From the NCBI GenBank assembly GCA_024195265.1, contig JAJLRJ010000006.1:9061639-9125638 (forward strand): 64,000 bases of DNA. Direction: 5' to 3'. A program made the position numbers and the translations under genes. How positions within the stretch are numbered: the first letter of the stretch is position 1; the number at the start of each line of letters is the position of its first letter. The DNA is from Dendrophyllia cribrosa. Its lineage: Eukaryota > Cnidaria > Anthozoa > Scleractinia > Dendrophylliidae. Positions 26,560 to 39,383 of the stretch are shown piece by piece. The notes beneath the pieces are model-generated. The model saw only the letters and a program-made list of their open reading frames with translations, was not told where the DNA came from and searched no databases.

Positions 26560-27240
26560 CCTGTTCAGAATTTCTGATCTCCCCCGAATCCTAAAAGAGG
26601 TTTCAGAAATTCTGATCCCCCCGTCAATTGCCGAACAAAAACAACTACATGTATATACAACTTATTCTAAAGGATTCAGAAATTCTGATCCCCCCGTCAA
26701 TTAACGGAACAAAAACAGCTATATACATCTTATTCTAAAAGGATTCAGAAATTCTGATCCCCCCCGTAAATTAACCAAACAAAAACAGCTATATACATCT
26801 AATTCTTAAAAATTCAGAAATTCTGATCCCCCCGTCAGTTAATCGAACAAAAACAGCTATATACATCTAATTCTTGAAAATTCAGAAATTCTGATCCCCC
26901 CGTCAGTTAACCGAACAAAAACAGCTATATACATCTAGTTCTTGAAAATTCAGAAATTCTGATCCCCCCGTCAGTTAACCGAACAAAAACAGCTATATAC
27001 ATCTAATTCTTGAAAATTCAGAAATTCTGATCCCCCCGTCAGTTAACCGAACAAAAACAGCTATATACATTAATTCTTAAAAATTCTGATCCCCCCATCA
27101 GTTAACCGAACAAAAACAGCTATACAGCTGTATACATCTAAATTCTGATCCCCCCGTCAGTTAACCGAACAAAAACAGCTATATACATCTATTTCTTAAA
27201 AATTCAGAAATTCTGATCCCCCCGTCAATTAACCAAACAA
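26560..27240. repeat. ~68-bp tandem array, left arm
   Basis: About ten units containing TTCTGATCCCCCCGTCAG and AACAAAAACAGCTATATAC with a period near 68 bp. Decayed copies continue to ~27,780. Spacing is too regular and the units too simple for coding. Confidence 0.9.
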
Positions 27241-27779
27241 CACCCCCATCACTTACACGAGGAAAAATGATTACATGTATTAACATCTAACTAAAGAGGT
27301 TTTCCGAATTTCGGAGATCCCCGTCACTTATCCGAGGAAAAATGATTATTATTCAACATCCAGCTTGACAGGTTTTCCGAACTTACGTATCAGAGAGTCT
27401 ATCAGATAATAAACGATCATTAAAAACTAACTTGAGCAAATACGGTTCACTGCGGTGAGCGGTTAAGAGGCGGCTGTATTCGCAGGCTTGGTTATAATTA
27501 TGCATGACTACCTCTGTATGGATTCACAATTTCTGATCCCATTGTAATGTCACCAATAGAGTTCTACAATCATTCTTTTTCTTACTCCCCTATACCACTT
27601 GTTACTGGACAATTCTAATTATAAAGGATTCAGAAATTCTGATGCCCTGTCAATGAACTGAACAAAACTGGCTATTCACATCTAATTCTAAAATAATTCA
27701 GAATTTCTAATTCCCGTGTCACTTACATGTAACTGAACAAAAGAATCAGAATTTCTGACCTCCTCATCCCTTTACCCTT

Positions 27780-28878
27780 TCACTCCCAGAGTCAATTATG
27801 GAGACATGTAGTGCAGTCCTAACTTTTGAGTCTGTGGACGAAATCCTACATTGTATGTACAGCAGTACAGTACTTTCACATGATACAGTTACCATTTGGT
27901 TTCAATATTTTTCAACATGAAATTTGGGATTTTTCTTGAGTTTTGATATTTGGCACTCTTGGGAGTTAAAGAGTTAACTGAACAAAAACATGAGTGAAAT
28001 TTGTGATCCTCTCAATTTGCTATCAACTTAAGCAGTTGAAAAAACAACCTGACAAAATTCAGGCTTCAAATTAATTCTGAAAGGGATTCAGAATTTTTGT
28101 TGCCTCCATCACTTAAACAAACAAAACTAATAGGAAGATCTAGCTTGCTTCTGGATGTTTTCTTTGTATTGTGTTTTTCTTCTGATGGTCACAAGGAGAT
28201 GCCACTGATCATCCTTCTTTGGGCATGATCAACATACTGTTAAAATGGATAACCTCATTTGTAGTTCTGCTAGTAAGTGATTCCATTTCCTGAAAATCAG
28301 ATATGGTAATGTATTGAACTTAAAATTACTCAAATTTAACACTTATTAATCAATAAAATTAATATTATTGTACATGTATTTCAAGACCTCCCTAGTTCAA
28401 CTGCCTTTTAAAGAAACTCTCTATTTAACAAGCTTATCCCACCTACACTGTACATGTAGGTCAACATACACAAATGTAGTGATTTTGTTTAATTTCTAAA
28501 TGGTGCTCACCTTTACAATGTGCATTTGTGGGGGTACAGGTGTAGCTAAATCCGCAAACATTCAAAAAGAACTTTGGCTGTGTTCCAGAATAGAGCCAAA
28601 AATCTGCAAAACAATAACATCATATACAACTTAACTCAATTAAGTTCACAGCCACAACACACATGAAAATTCACCTGCAAGCCCAAGTGCATGTAAATTC
28701 TGGCTTCTTTTAGACAACAAGACAGGTCTAATATAATAGCCCTTGTGTCCATCTTTAATCAGTGGCAAAACATACATGTATCATATATCTTAGAATCTTA
28801 GATAATTACTATTTTGTAGGTTCATAAGGGTAAATTAAAAAAGCTATTGTCATTGATTTTATTGATACAGAACATTTA
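27780..28878. other. Interior of the TIR element, non-coding
   Basis: Contains scattered decayed array units and a degenerate copy of a CCCTTT-type MITE (~27,768-27,980). No gene seen. Confidence 0.5.
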
Positions 28879-29061
28879 GGGTGCGTTCCTTTGGGATGAT
28901 CCGGATCCGGATCACTGATCCAAGATCACTCGGATCATGAAGCATCAAAGGAACCGACGAATCCACTCTGGACAAGGATTCATCGGTTCCTTTGATGCAG
29001 CATGATCCGAGTGATCTTGGATCAGTGATCCGGATCCGGATCATCCCAAAGGAACACACCC
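28879..29061. mobile_element. Harbinger-like MITE, 183 bp
   Basis: A near-perfect palindromic element with ends GGGTGCGTTCCTTTGGG and its complement, flanked by TTA (28876-28878 and 29062-29064). A 3-bp TTA duplication is typical of PIF/Harbinger elements. The interior repeats GGATCCGGATCA. Confidence 0.8.
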
Positions 29062-29363
29062 TTAGATAAAAATCTCTGAGCAGTTGGCAATAGACATCTG
29101 TCACTCTTATCTTACATGGGAGGAGAAAGGAAACCAACTTCATTTTTTGCTGCTCGTTGATTTCTTTTCGGGCCTAAATAAACTATATTACAGATATCAC
29201 CCTCATCGCTTTGTTATTCGGCGATATCGTTTTTTTGCTTGAAATTGAACATGGAATTCACTCGTCAGGCGGTGAATTTTCTTTGATACAAGAAAGGTAT
29301 TGGGTTACAAGTTTTGGTTTCGAAAATAATAAGAAAGCTCTGCTTTGGATAGCATATTTGTTT

Positions 29364-30137
29364 GTTTCGGCTTATTGTACTTTGCGAAACGAAATGGGAA
29401 TCTGTACTTTGCGAAATAAACAAGTAGCAAGTTGAAATTCGTCATACCGTACAATCCACTGAATTGAACGATCCTTGTGTGATGTCTCTGTGTATCTGTT
29501 GCCTTCCCTGTCGCTTGCGACATCATCCCAGCCGGATATGTCATGCTAGCAAGAAAATCTGTACTTTGCGAAATCTGTACTTTGCGAAATGAAAAAAAGG
29601 AAAATCTGTACTTTGCGAAATGAGAAAATGAAAATCTGTACTTTGCGAAATGAAAAAAATGAAAATCTGTACTTTGCGAAATGAATAAATGAAAATCTGT
29701 ACTTTGCGAAATTAATAAATGAAAATCCTTGTGTATCTGTTGCTTTCCCTGTCGCTTGCAACATCATCACAGCCGGAAATGTCACACAAGCAAGAAAATC
29801 TGTACTTCGCTGTTGAAGTTGTTACTTTTATGAAAAGGACCAAAATCCAAATCCTGCTGTAATGTTTGATATATATAATTGAAGCTGTAGTGTCATTGTA
29901 GAGTAATTCTTGCTTGCGTGACATTTTCGGCTGTGATGATGTTGCAAGCGACAGGGAAAGCAACAGATACACAAACATAAAGGAACGTGGATTGTACGGT
30001 ACGACGAATTTCGACTTGCTACTTGTTTAAATCGCAAAGTACAGATTCCCATTTCGCAAAGTACAGATTCCCGTTTCGCAAAGTACAGATTCCCATTTCG
30101 TTTCATTCCATTTCGTTTCGCAAAGTACAATAAGCCG
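29364..30137. mobile_element. 774-bp TIR element with an internal minisatellite
   Basis: The ends are CGGCTTATTGTACTTTGCG and its complement, with TTTGTTT on both sides (29357-29363 and 30138-30144). An inner inverted pair carries a CAACAGATACAC-containing segment. At 29565-29715 the TIR-derived sequence CTGTACTTTGCGAAAT is repeated about six times every ~29 bp. Short frames in it are artefacts of the repeat. Confidence 0.75.
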
Positions 30138-30399
30138 TTTGTTTCTAAAGCAACTGGAGGACCGTTTCAATTTCAGTGTATCATCAAAATTACTTTCAAT
30201 TACATGTAGGTCAGTACAGTATGCTTGTTCTCATTAACTTCTTTGTTTGATTTAGACAATTGCTTTTTCTTAGCATGAAATATTGGTTTTTGCCCGTAGT
30301 TTACTGATCAATAAGAATGCAAGTTTTCTTTAAGGAGGCTCGTTCAACCATGGTCCTTTTTGCTTTGTTTTTCTTTTTTCAGCTACACTGTGAACTACA

Positions 30400-30536
30400 C
30401 ACTCTTAAACTCGAATTGTTAATTGTTAAAACAAATCGACAGGTAAGAACTCTTTTGTTGTTTTAATTTTAAGTTCTTACCTGTCGATTTGTTTTAACAA
30501 TTTGGTTCTTAAAATAACAATTCGAGTTTAAGAGTG
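30400..30536. repeat. Hairpin repeat
   Basis: Inverted arms around 30460 (CTCTTAAACTCGAATTGTTA and AACAAATCGACAGGTAAGAA with their complements) form a ~60-bp stem. Confidence 0.75.
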
Positions 30537-32032
30537 ACATGTTTCGAGGGGACAGTGCAGTGCCTTTTCCCCAGTAACATGACAACTTTAGTTTATAAAG
30601 GCTTTTTGTACCAGTAATGCAAATACCACTTACCACTTATCTTTGGCGAACCGTGTTTTGTTTTGGGGAGCTGTCGCTAAATATTCTTCGACGGCCAACA
30701 GCGCTAGCAAGTCCACAACGTACACTGTAACTCATTTGCGTTCTCTTCGATTCCCATCATGTGCCACTTGATCCGATTCATCCCGTTACACATGCAATCC
30801 GTTTTGATATTTTAAAACGTTTCTTTGTTTGGAAGCTTTCCATATTCGTGGATGAACATTTGATTGAATCTTCTTTTGCTGTGAGTGACAACACGTGTTT
30901 GAATGTTTGCTGTAGTGGTCTTCGCTTTCCTTTAAAACTCTTGAAAATTAATTTCTTTCCTTACATGAAACAACACTGCAAAGTTTCTTCTGGCTTCTAA
31001 CGCTCCAAAAAGTGTCAAAATACATTGCATTTATTCCCCGAAGCAACCATAAGTTCTTCGAGTTGACCGTTATACTTTTCAACAGCCCGCCATGTTGGTT
31101 GTTGAGCAAGCTAGTTTCCAGGGAAGCCGTGAGTTCGGCACATGCGTATAGTGAGTTCTAACATCACGTGGGGCTTTTGAGCCAATGGGAAAGTGTGAGA
31201 ATTTCAGTTGGATTTTCACGCGGCCGGCCTGTTCTAACGTTAAAAGCAAGGAGATGAATTTTCTTGTGGCTACCTTTTCCCATCTGATTGAAGTTCTTTT
31301 CCAGTCAAGTTCAAGGACGTTGTATGAGGAAAAGGTAAGCATTTATGTGGAAGCTAAGACCGATTGTTTGGTTCGTTTCATGAGCTTTTGAATTGTAGGC
31401 GTTTATACATGGAGCAACCTCGTACGAAGTTGGGTTTATCACAGCCATGAGGTTTCTTTGCTTGTTTATTTTCATTTTCGTAATGTAGTTTTGTCTATCG
31501 GCAGACATAGAGCTTAAAAGTTTAATATCTGAAATTAGAAGTTGCGTGCCATTCCATGGGAGCACGATAACATCTATGTATTAAAGTTATGCGATGATTA
31601 TGTTACGTTGACCACCTTCCAGGTTAATATACAGTGTATTTTGTTTTTGTTTTTTGGAGACGTGTTATTAATTTTACAAATTAAACCGTTGCATAAGAAT
31701 GACCCACTCAATATTGCTATTTAAATGCTTGGAGAGATTTATCGCTAAAAAGTAAACGTTTAAAACCGTTTAAAAGGAGCCATAATTTCTTATTCGAATA
31801 GTTTAGCCTTATTTACCAGTTAGTTCACATGCAACAATTTGTTGCAGTTTTTGGTTAATGTATTTTCAACCAAAAGAACAATTTGTTGTAATTTCACAGT
31901 GAGCCAAAACTAAGAGGCTGATTACACTGTATATACACTGTATGAGACTGGTATGAACTCAAACCAGTATGACTCAGAACAGTGCGAGTAAAAGTACATG
32001 TACACGTAATGGAACTAGAAATTTAGAGACAA
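30537..32032. other. Interior of the TIR element, non-coding
   Basis: No supported gene. Short hydrophobic frames in this stretch lack context. Confidence 0.4.
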
Positions 32033-32401
32033 CCCTCCCCCCGAGACAACTTTACGAAGCGTTTATATGGAGTTGTGAGTTGTAACAGCTGTCCCCTCTA
32101 GCACACCAGTCTCCCTCGGGACGCCATTTTTTTGCACGTTTGGTCTCTGCTGACCTAAAACACACAGGCTCCTGGAACAATTTGAGCTGTCTCATCTTGG
32201 GTAGGCGAGCCAAAGTGTTTATATGAGAAAAAGTTGTCCCACCTGCCAGGGTTACCCTACCTGCCAAGACGAGACAACTCGACCAACCGAGTTGACTCGC
32301 CCCCCGAGATGAGTTCGCGATTCTCATGTAAACGGTTGGTTGAATTTTTCAAAGAAATAAGTGAAAAGTTAGCTCGTCCAGGGTAACTCGGGGGGGAGGG
32401 C
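32033..32401. repeat. MITE with CCCTCCCCCCGAG ends
   Basis: The ends CCCTCCCCCCGAGA and CTCGGGGGGGAGGG are inverted. GAGACAACT words are repeated inside. No clear target duplication. Confidence 0.55.
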
Positions 32402-32969
32402 TGTCTTGGGTACCCAAGACCATATAAATCATTCGACAAGTATTTTTTTAAAGAAACATCGTCCATGGTAAAATAAATATATAATATCATACTTCATTTT
32501 CAGGAAATGGGATGCTAGCAGGAGTGTGACTGAAAAGGCAGTCAGTCTACAAAGATCAGGACACAAAGGAAGAGGATAAGTGGTACCTCCTAGAGGATAT
32601 CAAAGAAAAGTCGATACAAAAAGATGACTAACAGGGATGACTGGGTCTTGGAAACAGTAGTCATTTACACCAAATAGAAGAAATGTTATCGGGTAAAAAG
32701 CATAAACCATGAAAAATGCGACCCAAAGGTTTACTGGGAAGTTGGAAAAATTTATCTTCATCTGTGACAGAATACACATTATATTAACACAGGATGCATA
32801 AATAATGCACTAAAATGTCTTAAACAAAGAAAACATCTTGACTATCAAGAAATGGAATATTACTAAGCTTGCCAATGCTGCCTACTGCCTACCCAGAATC
32901 CCATTCGGTCTCATCGTTCATGGTTTATGCTTTTCATGCGTCAACGTTTCTTCAATAAGGTGTATTTAA

Positions 32970-33162
32970 CCCTTTAATCTCCAAAATCAAAACAGTTTGA
33001 AACTTCTTCTTTCTTGTCCACGTGCATTTCTTATAATTTGTTAAAATTTTATGAGAATTCATCCTGGGGGATCAAATCCTTAATTCTCCTAACCTCTGAT
33101 TGATTAAGAATTGATATAATAAGAAAAAAATTTGATGCTGATCACCATTGGGGTTTAAAGGG
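32970..33162. repeat. TTAA-flanked MITE (CCCTTTAA ends)
   Basis: The ends CCCTTTAATCTCCAAAATC and a complementary GGGGTTTAAAGGG are bounded by TTAA on both sides. Same family as 44795-44991. Confidence 0.6.
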
Positions 33163-33281
33163 TTAAACAGCACACCTAATAACTGTTTCACAAACAGTTT
33201 CACTGTCAGTACATTTACATGTGTAGGAAAATTTCTCTTATTGTTTGGTTCTTGTTTATGAGCATTCTGAATTTCCTTTAA

Positions 33282-33858
33282 GGTGGCTGACAACAGTTTC
33301 TAATAATTTCCAGTACTTATAATCAATACTTCCACACTTTATTAGTTGGCGCTACAATGGTATCAAACAAATGCCCAGTCATTGTTGAACAAGTTATAGT
33401 GATCATCATGATGTAGCAGGTTACCATGATAGTAACAGTATAACCTGTTAAAGGCACCCTTAAATTTAGCTTTAAGTGCTAATATTATTAAAAAATGGGC
33501 TTGGTGACCCCCCATTTTTTTATTATTAAATTGTAATTAGCATTGATTTAAGGTGACTATGAATCCCTTCACAATAATTTTTTGAACGTTGCACAAAGTT
33601 GAAACCTACATGTAACATGTTTATTGCAATTCAGTCACCGAGCTCGGTTTTTTTAGCAATAGGCACTTAAAGCTAAAATTAAGGGTGTCTTTAAAAGGTT
33701 ATACCATTAATATGGTAACCTGTTAAATCATAAAAGAGACATCACTATAACTTGTTCACCAATGACTGGCCGTTGTTTTATACCACCATTGTAGCTTCAA
33801 CTGATAAATAATTGACAGTATAAGTGATAAAAAAAGCTAGGAACTATTGTGAGCCACC
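33282..33858. mobile_element. TTAA-flanked MITE, 577 bp (GGTGGCT ends)
   Basis: Inverted arms of ~200 bp begin GGTGGCTGACAAC and end TTGTGAGCCACC. TTAA lies at both ends (33278-33281 and 33859-33862). A TTAA target fits piggyBac or Kolobok. Confidence 0.75.
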
Positions 33859-33899
33859 TTAAAGAAATAGATGCTGTTTTAATGACATGTAAGGACCTG

Positions 33900-34200
33900 T
33901 TTTCATGCAGGGAGTAACCCGCCTAGAACGGTTGCCTGGCTCTGTTGTTTTTGCCGTTTGCATACTATACAGGCAACCCTTCTCGTTGGCTGTGTAACAG
34001 TGTTTAGAGACTGTGACAGTGGAATATCATTTTTGCATTCATGTCTGGTCACGCAAGGGTCATCTGGCTGTCCAGGTTAAGTTTTCACGAGTGATTTTTA
34101 GGTTTTTAACTTATGTGAATTAAGTGTCGAGCAAATGATAAATTCATTTCCAAACTGTCACATTTTACGAAAAAAGTTTGATCGGTTCGTTGAAGCATTT
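33900..34200. other. Non-coding
   Basis: Nothing recognised between the MITE and the right tandem array. Confidence 0.4.
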
Positions 34201-34810
34201 TAAAATTAGTGTATAGCTGTTTTTGTTTGGTTAATTGATGGGGAGTCAGAAATTCTGAATCCTTCTAGACTACATTGTGAATTGCTGTTTTTGTTCGGTC
34301 AATTGACAGGAGGGGGTCAGAATTTCTGAATTTTTAAGAATTAGATGAATATAGCTGTTTTTGTTCGGTTAACTGACGGGGGGATCAGAATTTCTGAATT
34401 TTTAAGAATAAGATGTATATAGCTGCTTTTGTTCGGTTAACTGACGGGGGGATCAGAATTTCTGAATTTTTAAGAATTGGATGTTTATAGCTGTTTTTGT
34501 TCGGTTAATTGACGGGGGGATCAGAATTTCTGAATTTTTAAGAATTAGATGTATATAGCTGTTTTTGTTCAGTTAACTGACGGGGGGATCAGAATTTCTG
34601 AATTTTTAAGAATTAGATATATATATATATAGCTGTTTTTGTTCGGTTGACTGACGGGGGGATCAGAATTTCTGAATTTTTTAGAATAAGATGTATATAG
34701 CTGTTTTTGTTCGATTAACTGACGGGGGGATCAGAATTTCTGAATTTTTTAGAATAAGATGTGTTTAGCTGTGTTTGTTCGATTTGTTAATGGGGGGATC
34801 AGAATTTCTG
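34200..34810. repeat. ~68-bp tandem array, right arm (inverted)
   Basis: About nine units with GACGGGGGGATCAGAATTTC, the reverse complement of the array at 26560-27240. Confidence 0.9.
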
Positions 34811-35053
34811 AATATTTACCAGATTTGTAACAATATAAGGAGGGAAGAGGTACAGTGAATAAAATAATAAACTTTAACTGAATCAGAAAAATTGTTGTTT
34901 TGTTTCTCATGAATTTGACGGAAGCCCCATTTTTCTCCGTCCAATTAGCCAGTGTCTTTCGGAATGGCAAACTTATTCAGTGAGTAATGGTAATTTTACA
35001 CCGATTTTGTCTAAATCGTAATACCACATTTTAGTTTGGAACGCGTTAGTGCG

Positions 35054-38000
35054 AAGACAAAACGAAGGTCAACTTACGCTTTTCGTGACACCTAAAAAGC
35101 TTTGGAAAGTCGCCAACATATGTTAAGTATATTGCCGCTCAGTCTTTTTAAAAATACCCGCCGCAACAAGGAACTTCACTGCAGACGTCACGTACGTCTT
35201 CTAAAAGCTGCGCTGCAAGAACCTTTTTCAACAAATGACGGCCACATAAAAGCAATGTATGGTAAGTTGTTGATGCTATCATAACGTAGATTCTACTTAA
35301 AAACCAATTTTGTCATTGTCAACAACAACAGTTCTTTTCAGAACTACACTCACCCGGACGATCACAAACGACAGAAAACCAATTTTGTGTTCGTTTATCG
35401 AAATATGAAAGGAAAAACGCTAGAAGTAATCTGAGGAACCCCAGTTAACTCCATTTCTTGCTAACTTAAACCTAAAGTAGCCCCCCTTAACTCGAGCCGA
35501 GGTAACTCCAGAGATCGAAATGAATTAAGGTATGAGCTGGCATAGATCACTTCAGGAAAATTTACTACTAATTTGTTGCCAATTAACTCAGTTCCGTAAA
35601 TTTGAACAGCGTTTTTTCGTTTTCCTTGATTCTTTTGTAGTTTTATATTGATTCGTAACTTGCACAGTGTCGTATGAGTTATAAGTTAAGTTTCGTTACT
35701 TCGTCGTGAAATAACCCTGCAGGAAGTAGTTGTAAAATCCATTTTGAATAATTAATTACTGTTTCCCTGCTAAAGCTATGTAAAATTCTTTCGGCGCAAC
35801 AGATAACGACATAACTTGTCTTTTATTTGCAAAATATACTTAAAAATTAATTGATGTTTACGTACGGAAACGAAACTCGATCTCAGTTTTGACGCAACAT
35901 GAAGCAACAATCAACTTTCGTACCTTTCAAGTGTTCGACAGTAACATGAAATTAACAAGTTCTTGTTCTTGGAGTTTTGCAAGACGAGCCGGTAAATTTT
36001 CTTGATGTTCGTAAAAATGAGTTGTATTTATGTGATTCGTATACATTGTTTTCCCAGAGACACCGGCGGAGCAATGACAAGTGTAATTGAAACTACAATG
36101 CCGAGAAGCGTAGACAGACGAAAATAAACGTATTTATGTTGCTTGAACCTTATCATATAATCAATTCGTGCTGGCCAGTGTCAATCTAGTGCTTTGTGTG
36201 CGTTCTATTTGCTGAAATGGGATATAGTGATACTATTAGAAAGCTTGAGTTATCTTAACATACAGGACATTATCCCAGCAAAGGTGCCACCTGCCATGCA
36301 GAGACAAGTAAAGGTTCCTGCGACACAAGTCGTAAATTCGAGACAGTATTCAGACTCTCCCCTCTCCTAAGCGTTTCATTTAATTTTGTTTCGTTATTTT
36401 TTTATATTTTACAACTATCAATATATATGTTATGCGTTTTTCGTATTTCCGTCATCACGCATACCAATGTAAATTCTCCTAATTGTACCTGAAGAAGGCA
36501 ATTTAATACACAAAAAGCTAAATATCTTTTGAATCGGTGTTTCTACAACGTGCCCCGGCTGGATTGTCTTCTACGTTTGCCTGCTTGAGAGTTTTGTAAT
36601 ACATTAATATACGGGTGGGGGGGGGGGGGGGGGGGGGGGGAGGGGGGGATTGGCGAGGTTGGCACAAAAGAAACCATGAGGCTTATGCGCTTGGGCTTCC
36701 TCGATGAAAATATCTAGCTATTAATAATACTGTTATGGCAGAGTCTAAGAAAATAGAGAGAAAAAGTAATGCGCTAGGGCTGAGTGTCTTTTATAATGCA
36801 CACTTTGTTTCGCGTTTACGAGGAAAGCTATCTTTATGGCGAAGAAACGGAATTATCGGTGGAGAACCTCAGTGGAGATTTTGTCATATTTGACATTTCC
36901 CGCGAAAAAGAAAGTGACGCGCCTTCATGCAACACAGGAAGTGACGATAGGCGTGACGAACCCGCGCATGCATGATAGGAAAACGAGATGTTGTCGGCAG
37001 AGGTTACTGCTTTTCGCGCGCCGGTACATTGGTCGAACAAGTAACTTCTGTTTGCAGGGTATTTAAGTATGCAAGCAACCTCATTATATTCGCGACCATA
37101 TAATATGGCCATCAATTATAATATTGCAATCGCGCGATCGCAAAACTAAGGATCCTGTTGTTGGTCAGTGATCAATTATGAAAACCACCTTTACAGACCC
37201 GAGGGTGTCAGTTAAATTAAATGGACGGTAGACAGCTATGCTGTGGCTTTTAGATAGAACTTGCTAGAACTTGCATTAAAATTAGTTTTATTATTTCTAT
37301 CCCTTTCATAACGATTTGTCATGCATTTATTGAACACTTTGTAGGTACAAACCCTCGCCCAATATAAATTGCACTCGGCACAAATTTTTAGGTGTACTGT
37401 ATAGTGCTAGGAGAAGCGACGCTTTATTGTGTTTTGCTTCTCGATTTTTCCTCGATATTATGTGTCGAAATATATTCATTATCGATGCCAAAGTTGACTT
37501 CTTTCTAAAGGCTTGGTTTCCATAGAAATGCCAACGATTCGCAAGCACTACCTAAATCGCTGGCTCAGTTGAAAATTTACCATCATAAGGAAACAGATGA
37601 AAATTGATCCCTCGCTATCGTGTGAACGAGAGCTCTTTTAAGAGCTCTCTTGTCAGCTCTCGTTTACTCTCAAACGGTTTGTATCAGCTCGAAATGTCAC
37701 TAAAAATAGATTGTAATTGAAGCTCCCGGTTTGGTAGTTATCTCGTACGTTCTCTTATGTATGTACGGGTTCTCGTGCGTTGTAACAAATAACACTAAAA
37801 TAGATTGGAATTGAAGCTCCCGTTTGCCAGCTATCTCCTACGCTCTCTTATCTAAGGGTTCTCGTGCGTTCTTAACTAGTGAACAGTCATCGACCCACGC
37901 TCTTCTTTACCTCGCAAGCTGGATATTTAGATTATCTGCTCGTTTCAGCTTATTTGTTCAGGGCTTGATGTCTTACAGACTAAAACATGTTATCACCGTC

Positions 38001-38065
38001 CTAGTTCGTCTTTTACTAAAACAGTTATTACGTCATTCACGTTGTCGTTTTGCTGAGCACGGTTA
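35054..38065. repeat. Large repeat unit, copy 2 with intact Polinton target
   Basis: Same orientation as 2857-5618 plus 26104-26197. It contains a single CTTACA near 37976 where copy 1 has the Polinton, so it is the empty-site paralogue. It differs by substitutions, an extra ~50 bp near 35330, a poly-G tract at ~36610-36641 and a small local duplication near 37735-37830. Confidence 0.85.
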
Positions 38066-39347
38066 AGAGTTTGTTCGAGGCGTTGGTGGCATGCAGACAA
38101 TCAGTTACTGCCATCATTGTTTACATTGTACTTTAAAAATCAAAAGGTTTATTACTCTACTGAAAATACAGCCCTCATAAGAAGGCAGTAATAAAACATA
38201 TTTGGGGAAATTCATTTCGTAGTTTTCAGTAGCTGAGCTTTCCTGCAATATGACATCTTATACCACCGTCTCTGAACTAGAAAAAGTATTCCAAAATTTA
38301 ACTTATTAAAACCGCCTCTCTCCCTTATCAAAGCGAGTGCTTTGTATTGATTATTGAAAAGCAGTCATTACCATTATCGCATACTGAGCCCCGAGCGCCA
38401 TATAGTTTTCTAAAGAGATTGTTTGGAAGTCGGTTTTAAAATCATTTTTCCACTACCGAAAATATCAATTAAGGCACCTTTTCCTATTCGCCACTCAAGT
38501 ATTTGCTTCACGGATTAAAGTTAAGAACGGTGGCGTTTGTGAAGTCTACTACAACCATTGTTTATCACAATAAGCATGGCTATTATTGCAAAAGAAATAA
38601 TGTTCTTGTGTTTGAGTGTGCGCGCCAGCACGATATTGCTTTTTCTCAGCGGTAGACTGAAAGGGTTAGCAGTCGAGGCCAGCTTTTTGATTTTGCAAAT
38701 TTAAAAAAAAAATGAAAAGAAATTAAGCAGACAATTTTGAAATCAAAGACTCTGTCAGTTTTATTTTTGTCTTTACTCGATACAGGAAATCTAACGGCCT
38801 TACCCATCATGAGGAAATTCTAAATTTAGATGAAAAATAATGTAATATGACCAAAAAACGCTGATGGCTAGTACATTCTTTCAAGCGATAAATTATGTAA
38901 TCCGTTAATCTTCATAAGTGCAATTTACCTGTTCATAATAACTTTTTTCAATTTATCAACAAACGATCCACCATTCGTGTCGAAACTCTTTAAGGCACGC
39001 CATCACGATATTAAATTAATTACAACGTCGCATGCGATATCACAATACGACAACCTGAGTGTGCTAAATATCCGCTACCTCGAGAAAAAACAGAATATCT
39101 ATGATAAATTAACGACTGATATCCAGGAGCCCTGCTAACATGTATTGCTAACAAGAAAAGTATTCGCGCATGTTTTTCTGTCCGTATTAGTTTGTAATCA
39201 ATAAGTTGAAGTCGGACCAAAGCTGCGCTCAAATAACTCGTAATTAACTTGAAAACTTACCTCCAGGCTCCATTTCAGAAAACGGCGAATCTGTTGTTTG
39301 AACACCCGGCGAAGTTTGAATCATCAAGGACACTGTAAATTTACAAT
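38066..39347. other. Non-coding, nothing recognised
   Basis: No gene or clear repeat seen. Confidence 0.4.
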
Positions 39348-39383
39348 ATGGCTGCAGTTTTCTTTGGATTTCTCGCTTTTGTG
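39348..39383 (+). CDS. Possible first coding exon (signal-peptide-like)
   Basis: An ATG opens 12 codons of hydrophobic residues (MAAVFFGFLAFV) and ends at a strong donor, GTAAGTAAAG, in phase 0. It can join the candidate exon at 40563. Together they could be an alternative 5' end of the adhesion GPCR, because the second exon ends in the phase needed by the exon at 48016. The evidence is short, so confidence is low. Confidence 0.35.

Larger units (their letters stand above)
26206..35047. mobile_element. 8.8 kb TIR element with inverted subterminal arrays
   Basis: The ends share ~42 bp inverted repeats (AACGCGTTCCAAACTAAAAT at the left tip). They are flanked by AGTG at 26202-26205 and 35048-35051, a 4-bp target duplication. 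Inside each end lies a ~68-bp tandem array in inverted orientation. The interior holds nested MITEs and minisatellites and no transposase, so the element is non-autonomous or decayed. The superfamily is not assigned. It sits exactly between the two large repeat units. Confidence 0.7.

Noticed and set aside
26560..27240. CRISPR-like array
   Set aside because: Whole ~68-bp units repeat, with no variable spacers; this is a satellite inside a eukaryotic transposon.
2857..38065. The two ~2.9 kb direct repeats as LTRs of one giant retroelement
   Set aside because: The units lack TG...CA ends, and the 8.8 kb between them has its own TIRs and target duplication. No gag or pol is present. TTAA at the outer edges looks coincidental.
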